Assembly: GCF_011764485.1 (NCBI RefSeq)
Contig: NZ_AP022848.1
Location: forward strand, 2,384,001-2,448,000
DNA: 64,000 bases
Reading direction: 5' to 3'
Source: Bosea sp. ANAM02
GTDB lineage: Bacteria; Pseudomonadota; Alphaproteobacteria; Rhizobiales; Beijerinckiaceae
The notes under the pieces are model-generated. The model was not told where the DNA came from. It made no database searches and saw only the letters and a program-made list of their open reading frames with translations. A program made the translations under genes and the position numbers. Each line of letters begins with the position of its first letter. Position 1 is the first letter of the stretch. Positions 16,520 to 25,149 of the stretch are shown piece after piece.

Positions 16520-17908
16520 TCACTTCCCGCCGCGATCGTAGCACTCGGCGAAGTAGATCATGAAGGCGTCGACGAGGCCGTTCTCGTAAGGAGCGGTCTT
16601 TGCGTCCCAGCGCGCGACATAGGCCTCCCACATCCTGGCCTTGCGCGAGCCGATCAGCCCGCCGATGCCGCCATCCTGCGCCGTCGCCTCGTTGATCGCC
16701 TGCGGATCGAGGTCCTCGACCAGCATCTTGAGCGCGTGCTGCATGGCCGAATAGGTCTTGATCTGGTGCGCCTTGAGATCGCGGAAGCTCTCGTCGAAGG
16801 CGCGCCTGGCGTCGAGATAGCCGCTGCGCGGCTGGCCGAAGATCAGTTGCAGGGCGTCGTCGACCGTAGGCGAGAACTTGAGCGGATTGTTGTCCTGCGC
16901 CTGGATCATCGTCTGGCTGGTGCTGCGGGCGATGCGCTTGGTCTCGGCGCGGGCGGCGAGCAGCCCTTTCAGCTCCTCGGCGATGAGCCTCATCAGCCCG
17001 CCGAGCTGCTCGGCAAAGGCGCCGGGGTCCTGTGTCGTCAGTGCCTGCGGCGAGACGCCAGCGCCCTTGGCGAAACGCTGCATGAACTCGCCCATCGAGA
17101 TCGGCGCTGTGCCGCCTGGTAGCGGCGAGGGCTCGGCCGGGAAGGGGGGCGGGGACGGAGGCGGCGTGAAGGACGGCTCGGGTGGCGGTTCGACCGGCGC
17201 CGCGGGCGGAAGCGCGGCCTCGGCCGGCTCGTCCCAGGGGCTTGCGCCCGACGGGCTGCTTGCAGGCGGACGGCGCGGTGTCGGGATGGGAATCGCCGGC
17301 TCTTCCGGCGGCAGCGGCTGCGGCTGGAGCGGCGCCCAGGCGAATTCGTCGTTCCGCGCGGGCGGCGGCGACCAATCCTGCGCAGGCGGCGGGGCCGGCT
17401 CGGTGCTCGGGGCGGGGATATCGGCCGCCCAGTCGATGAAGCCGGCATGGACCGGCCTGGCATGGTTCGGCGGCATCAGGTCGCGGCGCGGGATCGGCGG
17501 GGCGGCTTCCTCGCTCGGCGCCCAGAGCGATTCGGGCTGGGCGGCGTAGGGCGGCGGGTCGGCGATCGCGCCCGGGGCCTGCCCGGCCTCGTCGTCGATG
17601 GCGACGGCGATGATGTAGTGGCCGATCTCAAGCCGGTCGCCGTCCTGGAGCCGGTAGGGCGACTGGACGCGATGCTCGCCGCCATTGACGAAGGTGCCGT
17701 TGGTCGAGATGTCGCGCAGCCACCAGCCGCCGTCGCGGAAGCGGATCTCGCAATGGCGGCCGGAAACGGCGCGCGAAGGGTCGGGAAGCGCCCAGTCGAG
17801 ATGCTGGTCGCGGCCGATATCGAGACCGCGCCCGCCGCTCGCGGTCACGCTGAGCGGGCCGCCATCGGGCAGCGAGGTCTCGTTCTCGATCGTCAGTGTC
17901 AGCGCCAT
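16520..17908 (-). CDS. tagH: Type VI secretion FHA-domain protein TagH (Fha)
   Basis: An N-terminal FHA domain (about residues 20-100) shows the phosphothreonine-binding signature GRD...SGRHCEI and STNGTFVNG. A long proline-rich middle (about 110-270) leads to a C-terminal domain (about 270-460) of the type VI FHA-associated family, with FMQRFAKG and RAFDESFRDLKAHQ. The protein reads the threonine phosphate placed by PpkA and promotes assembly of the secretion apparatus. Its likely partner in this locus is TssL or PpkA. It is the last gene of a minus-strand block vgrG-unknown-tagH. Confidence 0.92.
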   Translation of the reverse strand: MALTLTIENETSLPDGGPLSVTASGGRGLDIGRDQHLDWALPDPSRAVSGRHCEIRFRDGGWWLRDISTNGTFVNGGEHRVQSPYRLQDGDRLEIGHYIIAVAIDDEAGQAPGAIADPPPYAAQPESLWAPSEEAAPPIPRRDLMPPNHARPVHAGFIDWAADIPAPSTEPAPPPAQDWSPPPARNDEFAWAPLQPQPLPPEEPAIPIPTPRRPPASSPSGASPWDEPAEAALPPAAPVEPPPEPSFTPPPSPPPFPAEPSPLPGGTAPISMGEFMQRFAKGAGVSPQALTTQDPGAFAEQLGGLMRLIAEELKGLLAARAETKRIARSTSQTMIQAQDNNPLKFSPTVDDALQLIFGQPRSGYLDARRAFDESFRDLKAHQIKTYSAMQHALKMLVEDLDPQAINEATAQDGGIGGLIGSRKARMWEAYVARWDAKTAPYENGLVDAFMIYFAECYDRGGK

Positions 17909-17941
17909 CGCGGATGCCCCGTTCCGGCCCGAGTGGAAGGA

Positions 17942-18490
17942 TCATCGCTTGCCGGCATCGTCTTCTGCCAAACGAATGCATGCTTCGACGCAGGCGCGCA
18001 ATGCGCCGTCGCGCTCACGGGCCGGTAGCCGGTTGATGGCGTTGAGCACGGCGATGCGGGCCATCTTGGCTGTGAGGTCCGACGGCGTCGGGATGGGATG
18101 GCTCTCCGACATGCTGCCGCCGGAATAGCCGGCCGCCCAGGCGACGAAGGTGCCAGGGCGGGCGCTGTCGCCGGCCTGGGCCTGCCGCAGCGCCGCGAAA
18201 CGGGTCTTGTCGCCGGGCTCGCGCACCCAGGCTTCGGCGGCCGCGAGGCCGGGATCCTGCGTGCCGGGCGGCTCCATCGAGCGGACCGCCTGCAAGGCCC
18301 ACCAGACCGTCTCGCGCCGGGGCAGAAGGAAGGCGCAGAAGCTCGCTGCCTCCGTCGGCGCAGGGCCCCTGACCAGCCGGCCGAGGAAGGCGAGCGGCGG
18401 CTCGTTGGTCGGCGCCATCGTCACGGCCTGGCGGGCCGCGGGATAGGTTTCGAACACTTCACTGGCGGTGCTGAAGCGCAGGCGTGACAT
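17942..18490 (-). CDS. Hypothetical protein between vgrG and tagH
   Basis: This is a 182-residue soluble protein with no signal peptide. It contains a tryptophan-rich stretch (LLPRRETVWWALQAVRSM, about residues 53-70), a WAAGYSGGSMS segment, and an alpha-helical C-terminus rich in arginine and acidic residues. I do not recognise the family with confidence. It is transcribed between vgrG (38 bp upstream) and tagH (33 bp downstream), so co-expression with spike and regulator genes is likely. A role as VgrG adaptor or chaperone is possible but only inferred from position. Confidence 0.65.
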   Translation of the reverse strand: MSRLRFSTASEVFETYPAARQAVTMAPTNEPPLAFLGRLVRGPAPTEAASFCAFLLPRRETVWWALQAVRSMEPPGTQDPGLAAAEAWVREPGDKTRFAALRQAQAGDSARPGTFVAWAAGYSGGSMSESHPIPTPSDLTAKMARIAVLNAINRLPARERDGALRACVEACIRLAEDDAGKR

Positions 18491-18528
18491 GGAGGCTCCG
18501 GCCGTTCGCTCGTTATCGATATGCGCGG

Positions 18529-20388
18529 TCAGTTGATGTTCACCATCGGGGCGTTGACGATGAGGATGCCATCGCTCTTCACCTCCGTCTTGGCCTGGCT
18601 ATGGATGGTGATGGTCGGCGACTTGATCTCGATGCTGCCGGGCGTCATCCTGATGGTGCTCTCGCCGACCTTGAGGTTGATCTCGGTCAGCGCCTCGACG
18701 TCGAGCTTGCCGTTCTGGATGTCGAGCTTGTCGTTGCCCTTCTTCAGCGTCGTCTCGCGCGAATAGCCGCCGTCCTGGTAGCGTTCGCCGATATCGCGGG
18801 TTTCGATGTTGTTGACCGTGATCTTGTGGTCCTTCTCGGTCCGGATCTCAAGGACCTCCTGATCCTTGCGGTCCTCGAACTTGATCTCGTTATAGGTGTC
18901 GGAGAATCCGGCTCCATCGGTCGATTCCGACTTGAGGCCGGACTGGGTCTTGTTCGCGGGCAATTCGTAGGGCGGCTTGTGCTGGTCGTTGACGACGGCG
19001 CCGACGACGAGCGGCAGGTCGGGATTGCCCTCGATATACTCGACGATCACCTCCTGGCCGATGCGGGGGATGACCTGGCCGCCCCAGCCCTTGCCCGCCC
19101 ACATCTGCGCGACGCGGGTGCGGCAGGAGGTCGAGCCGTCCTCGCGGTCCCAGTGGAAGCGGAGCCAGATGCGGCCGTATTCGTCGACGTCGATATCGCC
19201 TTCCTCGCCCTTGTTCTTCTCGCCGACGACCTTGGCGGTGTGCGGTCCGTAGACGGTCGGGCGCGGCGTCACGAGCGGGGCCCGGAAGCGCTTGTCGCTT
19301 TTCTGGAGCTCGTAGGAGCCGTGATAGAGCGCCTCGTCGCGGCGCCCCGAGGAGCGATAGCTCTGGATGCCGTAGGCATGGGTCGCGCGGACGACAATAT
19401 ATTCGCCGTTCTCCGCGCCGGTCGGGTGGTCGATCAGCTTCATCAGCGCGCCGGGATAGAGGCTGGCGGCATCGCCGCCGGCATAGCGGCGATCGTCCTG
19501 CGCCTGCTCGGCCTGCGCCATCACGCGGGCGAAATGCTCGCCCTGGTCGCGCTTGGTGTAGGCGGCAGGGTAGTCATAGGCCTCGTAGGACTTGGCCTTC
19601 GGGAAGCCTTCCTCGGCGCGGGCCGTAAGATCGGATTCCGATTTCTCGAAATCGTAGTCCTTTAGCTCGAACTTGCCGGTGCGCAGGCGGCGGATCGTCG
19701 ACCAGTGAGTCAGGTGCTCGACGGCGCTGCGCGGGAAGCGGTTGCCCTGGGGCACGAAGGCGTAGCCGGACGCGTCGCCCTGGAAGCTCGGCTCGGCCGC
19801 CGCCTGGACCTGGTCATGGGCGGAGCGGGAATCGCAGAGCACCAGCTTGTGGTCGCCGTCGCTGTGCTTGAAATAGTAGTAGATGCCGTATTGCTCCATC
19901 AGCCGCAGGACGAAGTCGAGGTCGGTCTCGCGGTACTGGACGCAATAGTCGATCGGCTGCAGCGTCTCGCTGGTGCGATCGTCGAAGCTCGCCGAGCCCT
20001 CCTTCTTGAAGATCTCCTTGATGATGTCCAAGGCGGTCTTGTTCTTGAAGATCCGGCAATCGGCCCGCTGCGAGAGCAGCCAGAGCCAGGGCTTGAGCGT
20101 GAAGCGATAGACATAGAGATCGTCCTGCTTGCCGAGCCACTGCGCGTCGACCAGCGTGCCGTTCAAAATGCGCTCGCTCTTGTTCTTGAGCGTGAACTTG
20201 ATCGCGCATTTCTCGCTCATGATGCTTTGCAGGTCGGCGTTTTCAGTCTTGCTGATCGCCTCGATATTATAAGTAAACAACTCGCTCAAAGCTTCGTTGG
20301 CTTCGAACTTGATAATTGTAAATTCGTCTTTCCCCTTTGGTGTAGAGAAAGATGCAGTGCTATTGTCTTGCGCAAGAGCGGATGGCAT
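18529..20388 (-). CDS. vgrG: Type VI secretion spike protein VgrG (TssI)
   Basis: The 619-residue protein has the phage gp27-like N-terminal region (about 1-360), including the GIYYYFKH segment, and the gp5-like OB fold with WVRFHWDRE-type sequence (here IWLRFHWDRE) and RVAQMWAGKGWGGQVIPRIGQEVIVEY. A beta-helical C-terminus ends at residue 619 with no extra effector domain. Three copies form the spike that the PAAR protein caps and Hcp rings carry. The ATG at 20388 has AAAGG upstream; a TTG just before it is less likely. The first 60 or so codons and the upstream DNA are clearly richer in AT than the neighbours. Confidence 0.95.
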   Translation of the reverse strand: MPSALAQDNSTASFSTPKGKDEFTIIKFEANEALSELFTYNIEAISKTENADLQSIMSEKCAIKFTLKNKSERILNGTLVDAQWLGKQDDLYVYRFTLKPWLWLLSQRADCRIFKNKTALDIIKEIFKKEGSASFDDRTSETLQPIDYCVQYRETDLDFVLRLMEQYGIYYYFKHSDGDHKLVLCDSRSAHDQVQAAAEPSFQGDASGYAFVPQGNRFPRSAVEHLTHWSTIRRLRTGKFELKDYDFEKSESDLTARAEEGFPKAKSYEAYDYPAAYTKRDQGEHFARVMAQAEQAQDDRRYAGGDAASLYPGALMKLIDHPTGAENGEYIVVRATHAYGIQSYRSSGRRDEALYHGSYELQKSDKRFRAPLVTPRPTVYGPHTAKVVGEKNKGEEGDIDVDEYGRIWLRFHWDREDGSTSCRTRVAQMWAGKGWGGQVIPRIGQEVIVEYIEGNPDLPLVVGAVVNDQHKPPYELPANKTQSGLKSESTDGAGFSDTYNEIKFEDRKDQEVLEIRTEKDHKITVNNIETRDIGERYQDGGYSRETTLKKGNDKLDIQNGKLDVEALTEINLKVGESTIRMTPGSIEIKSPTITIHSQAKTEVKSDGILIVNAPMVNIN

Positions 20389-20506
20389 CAACTGAACCTT
20401 TCGATCCGTGCTGCTATTTTTATATTGACGTAGAGGATTTCTGGAGTCATCCTTCGATCCCTAAGTCATCAACTGCCAGACGGCGAAACTCAGCGGGAGT
20501 GTTCCC

Positions 20507-21064
20507 ATGCGCAAGCAGCCCGGCTTCACTGCCTTTGTCGCCCTGACCGGCGCCTTGGTTCTCACCATCGCGAACGGGGCAGGGGCGCAGACCTACAAGG
20601 CGGACGACATCGTCAAGCATTTCGGGCCGGCGGTGGCGCCGAAGCCCGCCATCACGCGCGGTCTCTGCGTCGGCACGGAAGCCGAATGCGCCCGGGCCGG
20701 GCAGGTGGTCGAGCCGGCCAAGCCGGTCAGCGCCTTCGATCTCGTCGTGAAGTTCAAATACAATTCCGACGAGCTGGAGCCCGAGGCCAAGCTCAATCTC
20801 GACGAGTTCGCCAAGGCGCTGAAGACCCCGCAGCTCTCCAAGCAGACCTTCATGGTCGAGGGGCATACCGATGCCGCCGGCAGCGCTTCCTACAATCTCA
20901 ACCTGTCGCAGCGCCGGGCCCAGGCCGTCGTCCGCTATCTCGGGGGGCATGGGGTCAATGCCTCCAAGCTGATCGCCAAGGGCTACGGGCAGAGCAAGCT
21001 GATCTCGGACGATCCGCTCTCCGGCGACAACCGCCGGGTCGAGACCCGCCTGCGCACCGAGTAA
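20507..21064 (+). CDS. Periplasmic OmpA-family peptidoglycan-binding protein
   Basis: The 185-residue protein begins with a Sec signal peptide (about residues 1-28, ending AGA before QTYK). It has no lipobox cysteine. The OmpA/MotB-like domain (about 75-185) contains KFKYNSDEL, VEGHTDAAGS, NLSQRRAQAVVRYL and NRRVETRL, so it should bind peptidoglycan in the periplasm. It lies directly before tssA, divergent from vgrG, inside the type VI locus. It might stabilise the membrane complex in place of a missing TssJ lipoprotein; that is inference from position. Confidence 0.85.
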   Translation: MRKQPGFTAFVALTGALVLTIANGAGAQTYKADDIVKHFGPAVAPKPAITRGLCVGTEAECARAGQVVEPAKPVSAFDLVVKFKYNSDELEPEAKLNLDEFAKALKTPQLSKQTFMVEGHTDAAGSASYNLNLSQRRAQAVVRYLGGHGVNASKLIAKGYGQSKLISDDPLSGDNRRVETRLRTE

Positions 21065-21121
21065 GGCACGACGAGCAACGGTCGCGGCGATCCCGGCCGT
21101 TGCCGGGCCGCCGCTCCCGCA

Positions 21122-21172
21122 AGCGCATTTTCGAGCGAAGTGGATGCCGGTTCGCGTGAAGAGAATGCGATG
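21122..21172. repeat. Short dispersed palindromic element
   Basis: A roughly 50-bp element contains CGCATTTTC at one end and GAGAATGCG at the other, an imperfect inverted pair. The centre reads GAGCGAAGTGGATGCCGG. From memory, near-identical sequences occur in many copies in Rhizobiales genomes. Only one copy is seen in this window. It lies between the OmpA-family gene and tssA. Confidence 0.6.
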
Positions 21173-21236
21173 AAACCAAGATTCGGAGCCTCTCCGCGCT
21201 TCGCGGAAGCGCAGAGATGCTCCCGCGGGGAGAGCG

Positions 21237-22706
21237 ATGGCGGGCCTGAATTTCGCCGAACTGACGAAGCCGATCTCGGCTGACGAGCCGTGCGGGCCGG
21301 ATCTCGAAGACGATCTCGATTTCATGAATGCGATGGCGCGGCTCGAGGTGGCGCTGCCGGCTTCGTATTTCCGCCGCGATGACGACGGGCGGCAGATCGC
21401 TTTCGACCGGACGAGCATCGAGTTTCCCGCTGCCTTCACCGAGCTCGGCAAGCTGCTGGAGCGCTCGCGCGACCTCAGGATCCTCGTCCTCGCGGCGAAG
21501 CTTACGATCCTCAATCGCGACGTGCGGGGCTTCACCGCCGGTCTCTCAGCCATGGCCGATCTCCTCGGCTCGTACTGGGACGAGATGCATCCCCGCGCGC
21601 TGGACGGCGATTTCGTGATGCGCGAGGTCGCCTTGCAGGGGCTCGACGAACTGGCGACGGTGGTGCTGCCGCTGCAGCATGCGCCGCTTTTCACCAGCCG
21701 CCGGATCGGGCCGTTCATCTTCCGCAGCCAGCTCGTCGCGAGCGGCGAGACCAGGCTGGTCGAGGGCGAGCAGCATCCCGACACGGGCGCGATCCAGGCC
21801 GCTCTGGGCGAGGTCGAGGCCGACGACCTGGTCGCGGTTCTCGGACAGGTCAATGCGGCGCGCGACGCGCTCGCGCGGATGCGATCGATCTGGCTGGACA
21901 AGGTCGGCGTCGATCATCCCCTGAGCTTTCCGCGCCTGGCGACGCTGCTGGACCAGATCGCCGCCTTCCTCGATGCCGCGGTCGCCCGGCGCGTCCCGGG
22001 CCATCAGGCGACGGGGCCGGAGCCCGCGGCGGCGGCCCCGCAGGGAGCGACAGCAAACTCCGCAACCTTCAATCCCGGCAGCCTTTCCAGCATCCTCCAT
22101 GTGAAGGATACGTTGGCTGCCTGCCTCGGCTACTTTCGCAGAACCGAGCCTTCGAGCCCGGCCGTCCTGCTGATCGGGCAGGCGCAGCAGCTGATCGGAA
22201 AATCGTTGATCGAGGTCATCCAGATCATGTTCCCCGACCAGGTCGACAAGGCGGTCTTCGAGATCGGCGACCAGCGCCGGTTCCGGCTGCCGCTCGAGCG
22301 GCTGCCTGCGCCCGACGGCGACGAGACGGAGAGCGAATACGACGCCGGCGGCGATGCGGACGAGAGCTACGACGACAGTGCGGACGAGAGCGACGACGGC
22401 TACGGCAGCGATGCCGAGGCCGGCGAGGAGGCTTCCCAGGAGGACGATGGCGAGGAGATGGCCGTCGAGCTGCCCGAGGTCGCCGCTGCCGCGCCGAATC
22501 CGGCGCCGCCCGCGATCGTGATCGGCAGCCGCGCGGATGCGGTCGGCGCGATGAAGGCGGTCGCCGCCTTCTATCGCCAGGTCGAACCGTCGCATCCGAC
22601 GCCGCTTCTGATGGACAAGGCCTGTGCTCTGGCGCAGCATGACTTCATGTCGCTTCTCGGCAACATCCTGCCAGATGTCGTGCCGGTTCCGGAGACCGAC
22701 AGCTAG
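21237..22706 (+). CDS. tssA: Type VI secretion protein TssA (ImpA N-terminal family)
   Basis: The N-terminal region (about 1-190) has the ImpA signature: PISADEPCGPDLE, a DLRILVLAAKL helix and SYWDEMHP. The middle and C-terminal parts (about 280-489) contain paired helical repeats around YFRRTEPSSP and FYRQVEPSHPTP, the latter near the C-terminus, where TssA organises baseplate and sheath growth. Between them lies a strongly acidic low-complexity insert (about residues 360-415, mostly D, E, S and G). The start follows GGGGAGAGCG. It opens the plus-strand structural operon, 172 bp after the OmpA-family gene. Confidence 0.92.
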   Translation: MAGLNFAELTKPISADEPCGPDLEDDLDFMNAMARLEVALPASYFRRDDDGRQIAFDRTSIEFPAAFTELGKLLERSRDLRILVLAAKLTILNRDVRGFTAGLSAMADLLGSYWDEMHPRALDGDFVMREVALQGLDELATVVLPLQHAPLFTSRRIGPFIFRSQLVASGETRLVEGEQHPDTGAIQAALGEVEADDLVAVLGQVNAARDALARMRSIWLDKVGVDHPLSFPRLATLLDQIAAFLDAAVARRVPGHQATGPEPAAAAPQGATANSATFNPGSLSSILHVKDTLAACLGYFRRTEPSSPAVLLIGQAQQLIGKSLIEVIQIMFPDQVDKAVFEIGDQRRFRLPLERLPAPDGDETESEYDAGGDADESYDDSADESDDGYGSDAEAGEEASQEDDGEEMAVELPEVAAAAPNPAPPAIVIGSRADAVGAMKAVAAFYRQVEPSHPTPLLMDKACALAQHDFMSLLGNILPDVVPVPETDS

Positions 22707-22828
22707 GGAAGTTTTTCGTCATCGGCTTGAACCTCCCGTCACAGTCGCGAGACTATATCGATGACGGGTGAAAACGGATAGGATGTCACGTTACGTCGGC
22801 GTGGCACGAATGCAGAGGGGCACGTCAA

Positions 22829-23359
22829 ATGGCCGGGGATTCTGGACAGAAGTTCATCCGCCGCAACAGGCCACCTCGGGTCCATATCACCTATGAGGAC
22901 CCGTATAACGCGGAGCAGAAGGTCGAGCTGCCCTTCGTCATGGGCGTGATGGCCGATCTGTCGGGCAATGCCTCGGCGGTCGAGAAGCCCGAGATCTCGC
23001 AGCGCAAGTTCCTCGATTTCGACATGGACAATTTCGATCAGCGCATGGCCGCGATCGAGCCGGCCGTGTCCTTCAACGTGCCCAACAAGCTCGGCGAGGA
23101 CAGCAACGAGAAGCTCTCGGTGGCGCTGAAGTTCACGAAGTTCGAGGATTTCAACCCGGCCGCCATCGCCCGCCAGATCCCGGCGACGGCGAAGCTCCTG
23201 GAGGCGCGCGAGCAGCTCGCCAACCTGCTGCGCTACATGGACGGCAAGATGGCCGCGAGCGACCAGATCAAGGCGCTGCTGGCCGATCCCCAGTTGATGG
23301 CGGCGCTGAAGGACAAGCTCGGCAAGGGCGAGACCTCCGAGGACAAGACGGCGAACTGA
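22829..23359 (+). CDS. tssB: Type VI secretion contractile sheath small subunit TssB (VipA)
   Basis: The 176-residue protein starts MAGDSGQKFIRRNRPPRVHI and contains LPFVMGVMADLSG and RKFLDFDMDNFDQRM, all typical of TssB. A C-terminal helical part follows with LRYMDGKMAASDQIKALL. TssB pairs with TssC to build the tubular sheath whose contraction drives secretion. It is separated from tssC by 76 bp that hold a perfect hairpin. Confidence 0.96.
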   Translation: MAGDSGQKFIRRNRPPRVHITYEDPYNAEQKVELPFVMGVMADLSGNASAVEKPEISQRKFLDFDMDNFDQRMAAIEPAVSFNVPNKLGEDSNEKLSVALKFTKFEDFNPAAIARQIPATAKLLEAREQLANLLRYMDGKMAASDQIKALLADPQLMAALKDKLGKGETSEDKTAN

Positions 23360-23393
23360 GGGCAGGGCGCGGGCCTGGCCCCGGGGCGCTCCG

Positions 23394-23420
23394 CGCGAAA
23401 GCCGGAAACCGGCTTTCGCG
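23394..23420 (+). promoter_or_regulatory. Perfect hairpin between tssB and tssC
   Basis: CGCGAAAGCCGG and its exact reverse complement CCGGCTTTCGCG form a 12-bp stem with an AAA loop. No T run follows, so it is not a standard terminator. It ends 15 bp before the tssC start and 8 bp before the end of the likely ribosome site AAGGAAGG. It may set mRNA stability or tssB:tssC ratio. Confidence 0.75.
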
Positions 23421-23435
23421 GAAGGAAGGCTCCGG

Positions 23436-25010
23436 ATGATCCGAAGCGATCCCGTCCACGGGGGCGGGGCAGGGCCTGCAGGCGGTAAAGCGAGCGAGGC
23501 GGCAATGGCAGCGGAAGCACAAACCCAACAGCCCGGCGGGGCAGCAGTCGAGACGCGCGAGATCGACGATTTCTCGTCGATCCTGAAGCAGAGTTTCAAG
23601 CCCAAGACCGAACGCGCGGCGACCGAGGTCGAGAACGCGGTCGCGACCCTGGTCAACCAGGCGCTTGCGGACCAGAGTCTGATCAAGGGCGACGTCATCG
23701 ACACGATCGAGGAGATGATCGCCCGGCTCGACGCCAAGCTGACCGAGCAGATGAACGAGGTGCTGCACGCGCCCGAATACCAGAAGATCGAAAGCGCCTG
23801 GCGCGGTCTCAACTATCTCGTCTTCAATTCGGAGACGGATGCGCAGTTGAAGATCAAGGTGATGAACGTCTCCAAGGGCGAGCTCTACCGCAATCTCAAG
23901 ACCTATCCCGGTGCGCGCTGGGACCAGAGCCCGCTGTTCAAGCAGGTCTACGAACAGGAATTCGGCCAGCTCGGCGGCCAGCCCTTCGGCTGCCTGATCG
24001 GCGACTATCATTTCAGCCATGTGCCGACCGACGTGCAGCTCCTGCGCGACCTGTCGAAGGTGGCGGCGGCGGCGCATGCGCCCTTCTTCGCCGGAGCCGA
24101 TCCGACGCTGATGGGCATGGATACCTGGACGGAGCTGTCGAATCCGCGCGATCTCGGCAAGGTCTTCGACACGCCGGACTATGCGGCCTGGAAGGGGCTG
24201 CGCGACGCCGCCGACTCCCGCTATGTCGGCCTGTGCCTGCCGCGGGTGCTGTCGCGGGTGCCCTACGGCGCCAAGTCCGAACCGGTCGAGGAATTCGCCT
24301 TCGAGGAGGATACCGACGGGCACCGGGGCGAGAAATACGCCTGGATGAACGCGGCCTACGCGATGGCGGTCAATATCAACCGCGCCTTTAAGGAATATGG
24401 CTGGTGCACGCGCATCCGCGGCGTCCAGTCGGGCGGCGAGGTTCTGAACCTGCCGACCCATACCTTCCCGACGGACGATGGCGGCGTCGACCTGAAATGC
24501 CCGACCGAGATCGCGATCAGCGACCGGCGCGAGGCAGAACTGGCGAAATCCGGCCTGATTCCGCTGATCCATCGTAAGAACACCGACAAGGCGGCCTTCA
24601 TCGGCGCCCAGTCGCTCTACAAGCCCAAGGCCTTCTCGGGGCCGGACGGCGTGGCAGCCACCGCATCCGACAACCTGTCGTCGCGGCTGCCCTACATGTT
24701 CGCGGTCTCGCGCTTCGCGCATTACCTGAAGTGCATGGTTCGCGACAAGATCGGCTCCTACAAGGAAAAGGAGCCGCTGCGCCGCTGGCTGCAGGAGTGG
24801 ATCACCGACTATGTCGACGGCGATCCGGTCAATTCCAGCGAAGAGACGAAGGCACGGCGCCCGCTCTCCGATGCGCGCATCGACGTCTTCGAGGACGAGG
24901 AGAACCCTGGCTACTACTCGGCCAAGTTCTATCTGCGGCCGCACTTCCAGCTCGAAGGCATGGATATCGGCCTGAGCCTGGTCTCGCGACTGCCAGCTCC
25001 CAAGCAGTGA
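23436..25010 (+). CDS. tssC: Type VI secretion contractile sheath large subunit TssC (VipB)
   Basis: The 524-residue protein shows the core TssC sequences: EYQKIESAWRGLNYLVFNSET, FGCLIGDYHFSHVPTD, the LCLPRVLSRVPYG segment and AHYLKCMVRDKIG. It ends with the conserved FYLRPHFQLEGM. It is the main building block of the sheath with TssB. AAGGAAGG precedes the start at 23436; an internal ATG at 23505 is a possible alternative that would give the more usual length near 500. Only one tssC gene is present, unlike some Agrobacterium loci that split it in two. Confidence 0.96.
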   Translation: MIRSDPVHGGGAGPAGGKASEAAMAAEAQTQQPGGAAVETREIDDFSSILKQSFKPKTERAATEVENAVATLVNQALADQSLIKGDVIDTIEEMIARLDAKLTEQMNEVLHAPEYQKIESAWRGLNYLVFNSETDAQLKIKVMNVSKGELYRNLKTYPGARWDQSPLFKQVYEQEFGQLGGQPFGCLIGDYHFSHVPTDVQLLRDLSKVAAAAHAPFFAGADPTLMGMDTWTELSNPRDLGKVFDTPDYAAWKGLRDAADSRYVGLCLPRVLSRVPYGAKSEPVEEFAFEEDTDGHRGEKYAWMNAAYAMAVNINRAFKEYGWCTRIRGVQSGGEVLNLPTHTFPTDDGGVDLKCPTEIAISDRREAELAKSGLIPLIHRKNTDKAAFIGAQSLYKPKAFSGPDGVAATASDNLSSRLPYMFAVSRFAHYLKCMVRDKIGSYKEKEPLRRWLQEWITDYVDGDPVNSSEETKARRPLSDARIDVFEDEENPGYYSAKFYLRPHFQLEGMDIGLSLVSRLPAPKQ

Positions 25011-25035
25011 CCGTCACCTGACCCGCAGGTGACGG
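25011..25035 (+). promoter_or_regulatory. Perfect hairpin between tssC and hcp
   Basis: CCGTCACCTG, loop ACCCG and CAGGTGACGG form a perfect 10-bp stem that begins right after the tssC stop codon. No T run follows. The remaining gap before hcp contains a second weaker GC-rich stem. It may protect or process the hcp message. Confidence 0.75.
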
Positions 25036-25149
25036 CGACAACGAGGATCTTCGGCGCGCCGGCCGCTTGAGGGCGGCGCGACAGGAGAAGTGCGTCCACA
25101 GCGGGCCCGCATCCGCGCGCCCACAGCAATCCCTACCCTGGAGGTAAAA

